A stretch of 5,047 nucleotides of DNA from Devosia sp. GTDB taxonomy: Bacteria > Pseudomonadota > Alphaproteobacteria > Rhizobiales > Devosiaceae. Positions within the stretch are counted from its first letter, which is position 1. Every line of letters starts with the position of its first letter. This document shows, piece after piece, positions 1-5,047 of the stretch. The notes below the pieces were generated by a model. That model did no database searches, had not been told where the DNA came from, and worked only from the letters and a program-made list of their open reading frames with translations. A program made the position numbers and the translations under genes. The stretch is taken from positions 1 through 5,047 of the forward strand of contig JAQGKH010000349.1 in assembly GCA_028290225.1 (NCBI GenBank). Reading direction: 5' to 3'.

Positions 1-27
1 GGCATTCGTGTCGCCTTAAACCATAGG

Positions 28-42
28 TGATGCATTGCATCA
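28..42. promoter_or_regulatory. 15-base perfect dyad upstream of nuoA, possible operator
   Basis: Bases 28-34 (TGATGCA) and 36-42 (TGCATCA) are perfect reverse complements around a single central T. The dyad lies about 14 bases upstream of the best -35 candidate. That shape and place suit a binding site for a dimeric transcription factor acting on the nuo promoter. A 1-base centre is too short for a good RNA hairpin; a shorter stem of 5-6 pairs is possible and is followed by a T-rich run (43-52), so a weak terminator of an upstream gene is the alternative. It does not match the FNR/Anr box (TTGAT-N4-ATCAA) or the CtrA site (TTAA-N7-TTAA). The regulator is unknown. Confidence 0.35.
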
Positions 43-55
43 TATTTTCTTTCCC

Positions 56-82
56 TTGAAACAGCTTGGGGGAAGGTCTAAG
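56..82 (+). promoter_or_regulatory. Candidate sigma-70-type promoter for the nuo operon
   Basis: TTGAAA at 56-61, preceded by CCC, is a good match to the -35 box of housekeeping promoters. TCTAAG at 77-82 matches four of six -10 positions. The 15-base spacer is shorter than the usual 16-18, so this is a weak assignment. It would give a 5' leader of roughly 90 bases before nuoA. It is the best pair I can see in the 180-base upstream region, and no comparable pair appears between the nuo genes. Confidence 0.25.
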
Positions 83-143
83 CCGAAGCATCAACTTCGC
101 CCCGCGTCGCTCGCCCCAATTGCTTGCGTCGCCGGCGCGTAAA

Positions 144-159
144 CCGGCCGCCCGGCCGG
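144..159 (+). repeat. GC-only inverted repeat in the nuoA leader
   Basis: CCGGCCG (144-150) and CGGCCGG (153-159) are perfect 7-base inverted arms separated by CC. They would fold as about six G-C pairs with a 4-base loop. The repeat sits 11 bases before the nuoA ribosome binding site and 21 bases before its ATG. GCCGG at 131-135 can instead pair with CCGGC at 144-148, giving an alternative fold. No T-run follows, so it is not an intrinsic terminator. An effect on mRNA stability or on translation of nuoA is possible but unproven. Confidence 0.4.
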
Positions 160-170
160 ATCTAGAACAC

Positions 171-173
171 AGG
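171..173 (+). promoter_or_regulatory. Weak ribosome binding site for nuoA
   Basis: AGG at 171-173, in the context ACACAGG, is the only Shine-Dalgarno-like run close to the nuoA ATG, with 7 bases between them. It is weaker than the sites in front of nuoB, nuoD and nuoE, so initiation of the first gene may be the limiting step. Confidence 0.45.
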
Positions 174-180
174 CTGCCGC

Positions 181-546
181 ATGACTGACTTGCTCAGCAA
201 CTATCTGCCCATCGTGCTTTTTATCGGCTTGGCAGGCTTGATCGCCATGTCACTGCTGATTGCGCCCTTCATCATTGCGGTGAAGCGTCCGGACCCGGAA
301 AAGCTGTCGGCGTTCGAAGCCGGTTTTGACGCTTTCGATGACGCGCGCATGAAGTTCGATGTGCGATTCTATCTCGTTTCTATACTGTTCATCATCTTTG
401 ACCTGGAAGTGGCGTTCCTATTTCCCTGGGCAGTCGCTTTCCGGGACGTAGGTTGGTTTGGCTTCTGGTCGATGATGATCTTCCTGGGCGTGTTGACCAT
501 CGGCTTCCTTTATGAATGGCGGAAAGGGGCACTTGAATGGGATTGA
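181..546 (+). CDS. nuoA: NADH-quinone oxidoreductase subunit A (NuoA, ND3 homologue)
   Basis: NuoA is a small inner-membrane subunit of complex I at the junction between the peripheral arm and the proton-pumping arm; it carries no cofactor. The 121-residue product has the family's usual size and three hydrophobic segments, at about residues 8-33, 63-86 and 89-112. The long loop between the first two (about 35-60) carries the conserved SAFEAGFDAFDDARMKFD stretch. Conserved acidic residues Asp74 and Glu76 at the start of the second helix correspond to Asp79 and Glu81 of E. coli NuoA. Odd point: residue 47 is Ala where most homologues, including mammalian ND3 (Cys39), have Cys in a (Y/F)ECG motif. 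It is the first gene of the cluster, and its end overlaps the nuoB start by 10 bases, which implies coupled translation. Confidence 0.97.
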   Translation: MTDLLSNYLPIVLFIGLAGLIAMSLLIAPFIIAVKRPDPEKLSAFEAGFDAFDDARMKFDVRFYLVSILFIIFDLEVAFLFPWAVAFRDVGWFGFWSMMIFLGVLTIGFLYEWRKGALEWD

Positions 547-1121
547 GTGATCAGAACAGCGGCACCATCGTGGCCCCGCGCCCGAGCGGCTTGATCGATC
601 CCCGCACCAGCAAGCCGGCCGGTGCGGATGATCCGTTTTTTACCGATGTGACCGACGAGTTGGCCGACAAGGGCTTCCTCGTGTCCAGCGTGTCGCAGTT
701 GATCAACTGGGCGCGCACGGGTTCATTGATGTGGATGCAGACCGGCCTGGCCTGCTGCGCCGTCGAGATGATGCAGATGTCCATGCCGCGCTATGACGTC
801 GAGCGTTTCGGCATCGCTCCGCGCGCCTCTCCGCGGCAGTCCGACGTGCTGATCGTTGCGGGCACATTGACCAACAAGATGGCTCCGGCGCTCCGCAAGG
901 TTTATGACCAGATGCCCGAGCCGCGCTATGTGATCTCCATGGGCTCCTGCGCCAATGGCGGCGGCTATTACCACTATTCCTATTCGGTGGTTCGGGGCTG
1001 TGATCGCATTCTGCCGGTGGATATCTATGTTCCTGGCTGCCCTCCCACGGCTGAGGCGCTTCTTTACGGCATACTCCTGCTGCAAAAGAAGATCCGCCGC
1101 ACCGGCACCATCGAGCGATAA
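537..1121 (+). CDS. nuoB: NADH-quinone oxidoreductase subunit B (NuoB, PSST/20 kDa), N2 cluster
   Basis: NuoB holds the terminal [4Fe-4S] cluster N2, which passes electrons to quinone at the NuoB-NuoD interface in the peripheral arm on the cytoplasmic side. The 194-residue protein shows the expected ligands: Cys73-Cys74 (in GLACCAVEMM), Cys138 (in MGSCANGGG) and Cys168 (in YVPGCPPTAEALLYG). Cys155 is conserved in appearance but is not a ligand in solved structures. The first 40 or so residues form a variable polar N-terminus with DPRTSKPAGADDPFF, as in rhizobial homologues. The ATG lies inside the end of nuoA and is preceded by GGAAAGGGG at about 521-529, a strong Shine-Dalgarno sequence. Odd point: residue 69, just before GLACC, is Thr where Phe is usual. 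Confidence 0.98.
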   Translation: MGLSDQNSGTIVAPRPSGLIDPRTSKPAGADDPFFTDVTDELADKGFLVSSVSQLINWARTGSLMWMQTGLACCAVEMMQMSMPRYDVERFGIAPRASPRQSDVLIVAGTLTNKMAPALRKVYDQMPEPRYVISMGSCANGGGYYHYSYSVVRGCDRILPVDIYVPGCPPTAEALLYGILLLQKKIRRTGTIER

Positions 1122-1123
1122 GG
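1120..1123 (+). promoter_or_regulatory. Ribosome binding site bearing on the nuoC start
   Basis: AAGG at 1120-1123 overlaps the nuoB stop codon. It is 10 bases from the ATG at 1134 but only 4 bases from the in-frame TTG at 1128. Spacing and codon preference both favour ATG 1134 as the nuoC start; the two choices differ by only two residues. Confidence 0.5.
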
Positions 1124-1133
1124 TCTTTTGGGT

Positions 1134-1751
1134 ATGGATGAGGCAATCCAAGTCGATCCACTCGCCGTTCTCGGCGAGCATGTGACGCGCGCGCTCGGTA
1201 GCGCGGTGCTGCACAGCGCCATCACCTATGGCGAGTTGACGCTGACGGTGGAGCGCGAGTCCATCGTGGAAGTCGCGGCGTTCCTGCGCAGCGACGAGCA
1301 GTGCCGCTTTGTCAGCATTATCGATATCTGCGGCGCTGACTATCCGGAGCGCGAGGAGCGCTTTGAGGTGGTTTACCATTTCCTCAGTCCCTACACGAAC
1401 CTGCGCATCCGGGTGAAGCTGGCCGCGGATGACGTGGTGCCGGTTCCCAGCATCACGGGCGTGTTCAAGGGAGCCGACTGGTTCGAGCGTGAAGCTTATG
1501 ATCTGTATGGCGTGCTGTTTTCGGGTCATCCCGATCTGCGGCGCTTGTTGACCGATTATGGCTTTGATGGCCACCCGCTGCGCAAGGATTTCCCGCTGAC
1601 CGGGTTTATCGAGGTGCGGTACGACGAAGAGCGCAAGCGCGTGGTCTATGAACCGGTGCGGCTCCACCAGGAATTCCGCTCGTTCGATTATCTGTCACCT
1701 TGGGAAGGCACCGATTACGTGCTGCCGGGTGACGAAAAGGCCAAGCAATGA
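1134..1751 (+). CDS. nuoC: NADH-quinone oxidoreductase subunit C (NuoC, 30 kDa)
   Basis: NuoC is a cofactor-free structural subunit of the complex I connecting module that packs against NuoD. From ATG 1134 it has 205 residues, typical for alphaproteobacteria. The 30 kDa family signature runs from about residue 118 (EREAYDLYGVLFSGHPDLRR), continues through the GHPLRKDFPLTG stretch at about 147-157, and is followed by EVRYDEERKRVVYEPV and the C-terminal QEFRSFDYLSPWEG. The N-terminal half is the more variable alpha/beta domain, with the typical VSIIDICGADYPERE stretch at about 60-74. An in-frame TTG at 1128 is an alternative start that adds Met-Gly. The gene is free-standing, not fused to nuoD, and its stop overlaps the nuoD ATG in an ATGA. 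Confidence 0.96.
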   Translation: MDEAIQVDPLAVLGEHVTRALGSAVLHSAITYGELTLTVERESIVEVAAFLRSDEQCRFVSIIDICGADYPEREERFEVVYHFLSPYTNLRIRVKLAADDVVPVPSITGVFKGADWFEREAYDLYGVLFSGHPDLRRLLTDYGFDGHPLRKDFPLTGFIEVRYDEERKRVVYEPVRLHQEFRSFDYLSPWEGTDYVLPGDEKAKQ

Positions 1752-2944
1752 CTTTAGAAGCCGAAGTCCGCAATTTCACGCTCAACTTTGGGCCGGTGCA
1801 TCCGTCGGCGCATGGTGTGTTGCGCCTGATCCTGGAGCTTGATGGCGAGATCATCGAGCGGGTCGATCCGCATGTGGGCCTGCTTCATCGCGGCACCGAA
1901 AAGCTGATCGAGCACAAGACCTATCTGCAGGTCGTGCCCTATTTCGATCGTCTCGATTATGTTGCGCCGATGAGCCAGGAGCATGCCTTCTGCCTGGCGG
2001 TAGAGAAACTGCTCGGCCTGGAAGTGCCGCGCCGGGCACAGCTGATCCGGGTGCTGTTCTGCGAAATCAGCCGGTTGCTGTCGCACCTGATGAACGTGAC
2101 CACGCAGGCCATGGATGTCGGTGCCTTGACGCCGCCGCTTTGGGGCTTCGAACAGCGCGAACAGCTGATGATGTTTTATGAGCGTGCGTCGGGCAGCCGC
2201 CTGCACGCCGCTTATTTCCGGCCGGGCGGGGTACACCAGGACCTGCCGCAGGATCTGATCGATGATATCGAGTCGTTCGCAACCAAGACCTTCCCCAAGG
2301 CGCTGGAGGATATCGGCACCCTGTTGACTGACAGCCGTATCTTCAAGCAGCGCAATGTCGATATCGGCGTGGTTTCGCTTGAGGATGCCTGGAACTGGGG
2401 CTTTTCGGGCATCATGGTGCGCAGCGCCGGTGCAGCCTGGGACCTGCGCAAGAGCCAGCCCTATGAGTGCTATGACGAGCTCGACTTCGACATCCCCATC
2501 GGCAAGAACGGCGATTGTTATGATCGCTATCTGATCCGCATGGAGGAAATGCGCCAATCAGCCCGGCTGATGAAGCAGTGCGTCGACCGGCTCAATGCAC
2601 CCGAAGGCAAGGGCCCAATCGCGGCGCTCGACGGCAAGGTCGTGCCGCCCAAGCGCGGAGAAATGAAGCGCTCGATGGAAGCGCTGATCCATCACTTCAA
2701 ACTCTACACCGAGGGCTTCAAGGTTCCGGCGGGCGAAGTTTACGTCGCAGTGGAAGCGCCCAAGGGCGAGTTCGGCGTGTATCTCGTTTCGGATGGCACC
2801 AACAAGCCCTATCGCTGCAAGGTGCGCGCCCCGGGCTTTGCCCATCTTCAGGCCATGGATTTCCTGTGCCGCGGCCACATGCTGGCCGACGTGTCGGCAA
2901 TCCTGGGCTCACTAGACATCGTGTTCGGAGAGGTTGATCGCTGA
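1748..2944 (+). CDS. nuoD: NADH-quinone oxidoreductase subunit D (NuoD, 49 kDa), quinone site
   Basis: NuoD forms the quinone-reduction pocket with NuoB and is related to the large subunit of [NiFe] hydrogenases, without the metal site. The 398-residue length is normal for the family. GPVHPSAHGVLRL near the N-terminus supplies His22, and Tyr71 lies in RLDYVAP. Their 49-residue separation equals that of the quinone-binding pair His38/Tyr87 of Thermus Nqo4, so both catalytic-site residues appear present. The 49 kDa signature LHRGTEKLIEHK spans residues 46-57. Other conserved blocks are TTQAMDVGALTPPLWGFE (118-135), AAYFRPGGVHQDLP (154-167), IGKNGDCYDRYLIRMEEMR (251-269) and the C-terminal GSLDIVFGEVDR. 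AAAAGG at 1735-1740 is a good ribosome site 7 bases before the ATG. It overlaps nuoC by 4 bases and nuoE by 1. Confidence 0.98.
   Translation: MTLEAEVRNFTLNFGPVHPSAHGVLRLILELDGEIIERVDPHVGLLHRGTEKLIEHKTYLQVVPYFDRLDYVAPMSQEHAFCLAVEKLLGLEVPRRAQLIRVLFCEISRLLSHLMNVTTQAMDVGALTPPLWGFEQREQLMMFYERASGSRLHAAYFRPGGVHQDLPQDLIDDIESFATKTFPKALEDIGTLLTDSRIFKQRNVDIGVVSLEDAWNWGFSGIMVRSAGAAWDLRKSQPYECYDELDFDIPIGKNGDCYDRYLIRMEEMRQSARLMKQCVDRLNAPEGKGPIAALDGKVVPPKRGEMKRSMEALIHHFKLYTEGFKVPAGEVYVAVEAPKGEFGVYLVSDGTNKPYRCKVRAPGFAHLQAMDFLCRGHMLADVSAILGSLDIVFGEVDR
2927..2933 (+). promoter_or_regulatory. Strong ribosome binding site for nuoE
   Basis: GGAGAGG lies within the last codons of nuoD, 10 bases before the nuoE ATG at 2944. 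It supports that start and independent re-initiation at the TGATG stop/start junction. Confidence 0.6.
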
Positions 2945-4125
2945 TGGTTGCGCGTCGCCTTGCGGACGAGTCGGTTCAGCCGGCGCGGTTCGCGTTCAAT
3001 GCAGAAAATGCCCGCTGGGCGGAACGGACCATGGGTCTGTACCCGACCGGTCGCCAGCAATCGGCCGTTATTCCCCTGCTGATGCGGGCGCAGGATCAGG
3101 AGGGCTGGATCAGCCGTGCCACGATCGAGTCCATCGCCGATATGCTGGGGATGGCCTATATCCGCGTGCTGGAAGTGGCGACCTTTTATACGCAGTTCCA
3201 GCTGCAACCCGTGGGTACTCGCGCCCATATCCAGGTTTGTGGCACCACGCCCTGCATGCTGCGTGGGTCGGAGGCGCTGATCGAGGTCTGCAAGAGCAAG
3301 ATCCATCCCGAGCAGCGCCACACCAATGCCGATGGCACCATGTCCTGGGAAGAGGTCGAGTGCCTGGGCGCTTGCGTCAACGCTCCCATGGTCGCGATCT
3401 TCCACGATACCTATGAAGACCTGACGACCGAGCGGTTCGAAGAGATTGTCGACGCCTTTGCGGCCGGCCAGGGCGCGAGCATCAAGGCGGGTCCGCAGAT
3501 CGAGCGGCAGCATTCAGCCGCTGAAGGCGGGCGGACGACACTCAACGAGCCGCCAACCGCCAAGCGCGAGAAGTTCGTGCCTCCCGCGCCAGCGGCCGAG
3601 GCCGGTGCTCCCGCCGGAGCAGCCCCTGCTGCCGCGCCGGCCCCGGCAGCGCCGCAGGCTCCGACGACAGCGGCCAAGCCGCGCGACGTCAACGAGGATT
3701 CGGCGCCCGCATTCAAGGGACCCGCGCCACAGGGCAAGGTTTCCCAAGCCAAGGCGGAAGGCGAACGCAAGGAGTTCGACCGGGAAGCCAAGGCGGACGG
3801 GCAGCCCAACCGCGCGATGCGGCCCGATGCGACCGGTGCCGAAACCGACGCCAGCAAGATCGATGGTGGCAAGGCGCCCGGCAAGCAAAGTCGCTCGGGG
3901 GCCGCGGACGGAGCCGCTGGCGGCGGTACGCAGCCCGATGCGCAAAAGGCAGAATCCACCACCGGCACCACGGTTGTGGACACCAAGGAACTGAGCGGCG
4001 CTGACGCCGCAGCCGTCGACGCGGCCGCTAAAAAGCCGGTGCGCCGCCGCAAGCCCAAATCCGAGGACCTGAAGCCGACCGTTGAGCACGGCGGTGACAT
4101 TTCCAACGACGACAAGTCGGAGTGA
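2944..4125 (+). CDS. nuoE: NADH-quinone oxidoreductase subunit E (NuoE, 24 kDa) with long C-terminal tail
   Basis: NuoE carries the [2Fe-2S] cluster N1a and sits beside NuoF in the NADH-oxidising module. Residues from about 15 to 175 form the usual helical plus thioredoxin-like domain. The cluster ligands fit C-x4-C-x35-C-x3-C exactly: Cys99 and Cys104 (CGTTPC), Cys140 and Cys144 (CLGAC). The block MAYIRVLEVATFYTQFQL (70-87) is typical. E. coli NuoE is 166 residues, whereas this protein has 393. Residues 183-200 (GPQIERQHSAAEGGRTTL) resemble a motif found after the core in rhizobial NuoE, and roughly 190 low-complexity residues follow. The tail is in frame with no stop or sign of frameshift and keeps GC-rich third positions, so it is probably translated. 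Extended NuoE proteins are known in some alphaproteobacteria, such as Rhodobacter. The start is fixed by GGAGAGG 10 bases upstream. Confidence 0.96.
   Translation: MVARRLADESVQPARFAFNAENARWAERTMGLYPTGRQQSAVIPLLMRAQDQEGWISRATIESIADMLGMAYIRVLEVATFYTQFQLQPVGTRAHIQVCGTTPCMLRGSEALIEVCKSKIHPEQRHTNADGTMSWEEVECLGACVNAPMVAIFHDTYEDLTTERFEEIVDAFAAGQGASIKAGPQIERQHSAAEGGRTTLNEPPTAKREKFVPPAPAAEAGAPAGAAPAAAPAPAAPQAPTTAAKPRDVNEDSAPAFKGPAPQGKVSQAKAEGERKEFDREAKADGQPNRAMRPDATGAETDASKIDGGKAPGKQSRSGAADGAAGGGTQPDAQKAESTTGTTVVDTKELSGADAAAVDAAAKKPVRRRKPKSEDLKPTVEHGGDISNDDKSE
3746..3797 (+). repeat. 13-base in-frame direct repeat inside the NuoE tail
   Basis: AAGCCAAGGCGGA occurs at 3746-3758 and again at 3785-3797, exactly 39 bases (13 codons) apart and in the same reading frame. 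It yields AKAEG at residues 269-273 and AKADG at 282-286. This looks like remains of a small tandem duplication, a common way for low-complexity tails to grow. Confidence 0.6.
4119..4122 (+). promoter_or_regulatory. Ribosome binding site supporting the GTG start of nuoF
   Basis: GGAG at 4119-4122, within the last two codons of nuoE, is 9 bases before the GTG at 4132. No ATG lies at a suitable place, and the conserved NuoF N-terminus begins directly at this GTG. Confidence 0.6.
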
Positions 4126-4131
4126 TAGATC

Positions 4132-5047
4132 GTGCTCGCTGACAAAGACCGCATTTTCACCAATCTCTACGGTCAGGGCGATTGGACACTGGCCGGCGCG
4201 CGGGCGCGCGGCGCCTGGGAAGGCACGCGCGAGTTCATCGATGCCGGCCGTGACTGGATCACCAACGAGGTCAAAGCTTCGGGCCTGCGCGGCCGGGGCG
4301 GGGCGGGGTTCCCCACCGCTCTCAAATGGACCTTCATGCCCAAGGTTTCCGACGGACGGCCGCATTATCTCCTGGTCAATGCCGACGAATCCGAGCCAGG
4401 CACCTGCAAGGATCGCGAGATCCTGCGCCATGATCCGCATCATCTGGTCGAGGGATGCTTGCTGGCTGCGCGCGCCATGGATGCGCATCTGGCATTCATC
4501 TATGTGCGCGGCGAATTCATCCGGGAGCGGCAGCATCTCGAGCAGGCGGTGCAGGAAGCCTACGACGCCAAGCTGATCGGCAAGAACAACATCCATGGCT
4601 GGGATCTGGACATCATCGTCCACCATGGCGCCGGCGCCTATGTGTGCGGGGAAGAAACCGCACTGATGGAATCGCTGGAGGGCAAGAAGGGGCAGCCGCG
4701 CCTCAAGCCGCCGTTTCCGGCCGGCATGGGCGTTTACGGCAACCCGACCACGGTCAACAATGTCGAGTCGATTGCCGTGGTTCCTGAGATCCTGCGTCGC
4801 TCGGGGGCTTGGTTCGCCTCGATTGGCCGCCCAAACAACACCGGCACCAAACTGATGTGCGTGTCGGGCCATGTCAACAAACCGGCGACCTTCGAGGAAG
4901 CCCTTGGCTGCACCTTCGAGGAAATCATCGAAAAGCACTGTGGCGGTATTCGCGGTGGCTGGGACAATCTGCTGGCGGTGATTCCCGGCGGCTCTTCGGT
5001 GCCCTGCGTGCCCGGCGAAAAGATCCGCCACGCCATTTACGATTTCG
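4132..5047 (+). CDS. nuoF: NADH-quinone oxidoreductase subunit F (NuoF, 51 kDa), 3' end cut by window
   Basis: NuoF binds NADH and FMN and starts electron flow into complex I through cluster N3. The frame is open from a GTG start to the window's end, giving 305 residues of an expected 430 or so. The N-terminus, read as (M)LADKDRIFTNLYG, matches alphaproteobacterial NuoF and fixes the non-ATG start. The glycine-rich FMN/NADH loop GLRGRGGAGFPTALKW spans residues 51-66. VNADESEPGTCKDREIL (82-98) contributes to the FMN pocket. The 51 kDa signature GAGAYVCGEETALMES is at 166-181, with Glu174-Glu175. The second signature, with the Cys ligands of N3 (ESCGxC), lies beyond the window. It follows nuoE by 6 bases. 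Nothing in the visible part suggests damage. Confidence 0.97.
   Translation, partial: MLADKDRIFTNLYGQGDWTLAGARARGAWEGTREFIDAGRDWITNEVKASGLRGRGGAGFPTALKWTFMPKVSDGRPHYLLVNADESEPGTCKDREILRHDPHHLVEGCLLAARAMDAHLAFIYVRGEFIRERQHLEQAVQEAYDAKLIGKNNIHGWDLDIIVHHGAGAYVCGEETALMESLEGKKGQPRLKPPFPAGMGVYGNPTTVNNVESIAVVPEILRRSGAWFASIGRPNNTGTKLMCVSGHVNKPATFEEALGCTFEEIIEKHCGGIRGGWDNLLAVIPGGSSVPCVPGEKIRHAIYDF

Larger units (their letters stand above)
3544..4122 (+). other. Predicted disordered Ala/Pro/charged tail of NuoE
   Basis: This part encodes NuoE residues 201-393. It has no Cys, Trp or Tyr and only three Phe (211, 257, 278). Three zones are visible. An Ala/Pro-rich linker runs at about 213-243. A mixed-charge Lys/Glu/Asp/Gly zone runs at about 247-335 and includes a short internal duplication. 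A C-terminal zone follows with an Ala-rich stretch (353-362), a basic cluster KKPVRRRKPK (363-372) and an acidic end. No helix-hairpin-helix or other folded domain is recognisable. The composition suggests an unstructured linker or docking tail; its role is unknown. Confidence 0.75.

Noticed and set aside
1..30. Possible end of an upstream gene at the left edge (frame 1 reaches TGA at 28-30)
   Set aside because: Nine codons are too few to recognise a product, and the other two frames also stop within the first 25 bases, so no call is supportable.
30..59. Nine-codon ORF starting at ATG 30 in the nuoA leader, considered as a leader peptide
   Set aside because: It has no properly spaced ribosome site, lies mostly upstream of the likely transcription start, and has no residue pattern suggesting attenuation.
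84..99. CGAAG/CTTCG short inverted repeat in the upstream region, considered as a terminator
   Set aside because: It has only five pairs and no T-run after it; the following bases are C/G-rich.
723..1667. Open frame of 314 codons on the - strand opposite nuoB and nuoC
   Set aside because: It is the mirror of two well-supported genes, lacks recognisable domains and has no convincing ribosome site.
1754..2557. Open frame of 267 codons on the - strand opposite nuoD
   Set aside because: It is a shadow of the strongly conserved nuoD frame, with no protein family resemblance.
3446..3994. Alternative + strand frame rich in Arg and Pro inside the nuoE tail, considered as a frameshifted continuation
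   Set aside because: The nuoE frame itself runs unbroken past the core domain with sensible codon positions. The alternative frame has the Arg/Pro/Ser composition typical of out-of-frame GC-rich DNA.
3514..5031. Open frame of 505 codons on the - strand across the nuoE tail and nuoF
   Set aside because: It lies opposite two recognisable genes whose frames show conserved motifs. Its translation is low-complexity and Arg/Gly/Leu-rich with no family resemblance. Long antisense frames are expected in GC-rich DNA with biased third positions.

Overview
This window holds the first part of a nuo operon, which encodes proton-pumping NADH:quinone oxidoreductase (respiratory complex I, type I NADH dehydrogenase). 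It reads entirely on the + strand in the order nuoA, nuoB, nuoC, nuoD, nuoE, nuoF, and nuoF is cut by the window's right edge. The genes are separate: nuoC and nuoD are not fused as they are in E. coli. The protein sequences look alphaproteobacterial, most likely Hyphomicrobiales (rhizobia-like or Devosia-like). The support is the NuoA run around FDDARMKFDVRFYLVSILF, the NuoB N-terminus with DPRTSKPAGADDPFF, the NuoE segment GPQIERQHSAAEGGRTTL, and GC-rich third codon positions. The genus assignment is an inference made from memory of these families; no search was run.

Layout: bases 1-180 are non-coding as far as I can see. They hold a 15-base dyad (28-42), a weak sigma-70-like promoter candidate (56-82) and a GC-rich inverted repeat (144-159) just before a modest ribosome binding site. 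From 181 on, essentially every base is coding. nuoA/nuoB overlap by 10 bases, nuoC/nuoD by 4 (ATGA) and nuoD/nuoE by 1 (TGATG). nuoB/nuoC are separated by 12 bases and nuoE/nuoF by 6. I see no terminator or internal promoter between genes, so this looks like one polycistronic message with translational coupling that continues past the window (nuoG onward expected).

How the products work together: NuoE and NuoF belong to the NADH-oxidising module (FMN, N1a and N3 clusters). NuoB, NuoC and NuoD form the quinone-reducing connecting module (N2 cluster and quinone pocket). NuoA is a small membrane subunit at the junction with the proton-pumping arm. All visible cluster ligands and quinone-site residues are present, so the enzyme looks functional.

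I found no mobile element, CRISPR array, RNA gene or novel multi-gene system. The points worth a second look are modest. They are a roughly 190-residue disordered Ala/Pro/charged tail on NuoE with a small internal duplication, the dyad upstream of the operon, an alanine at the NuoA loop position that is usually cysteine, and a threonine replacing the usual phenylalanine just before the NuoB Cys-Cys pair.
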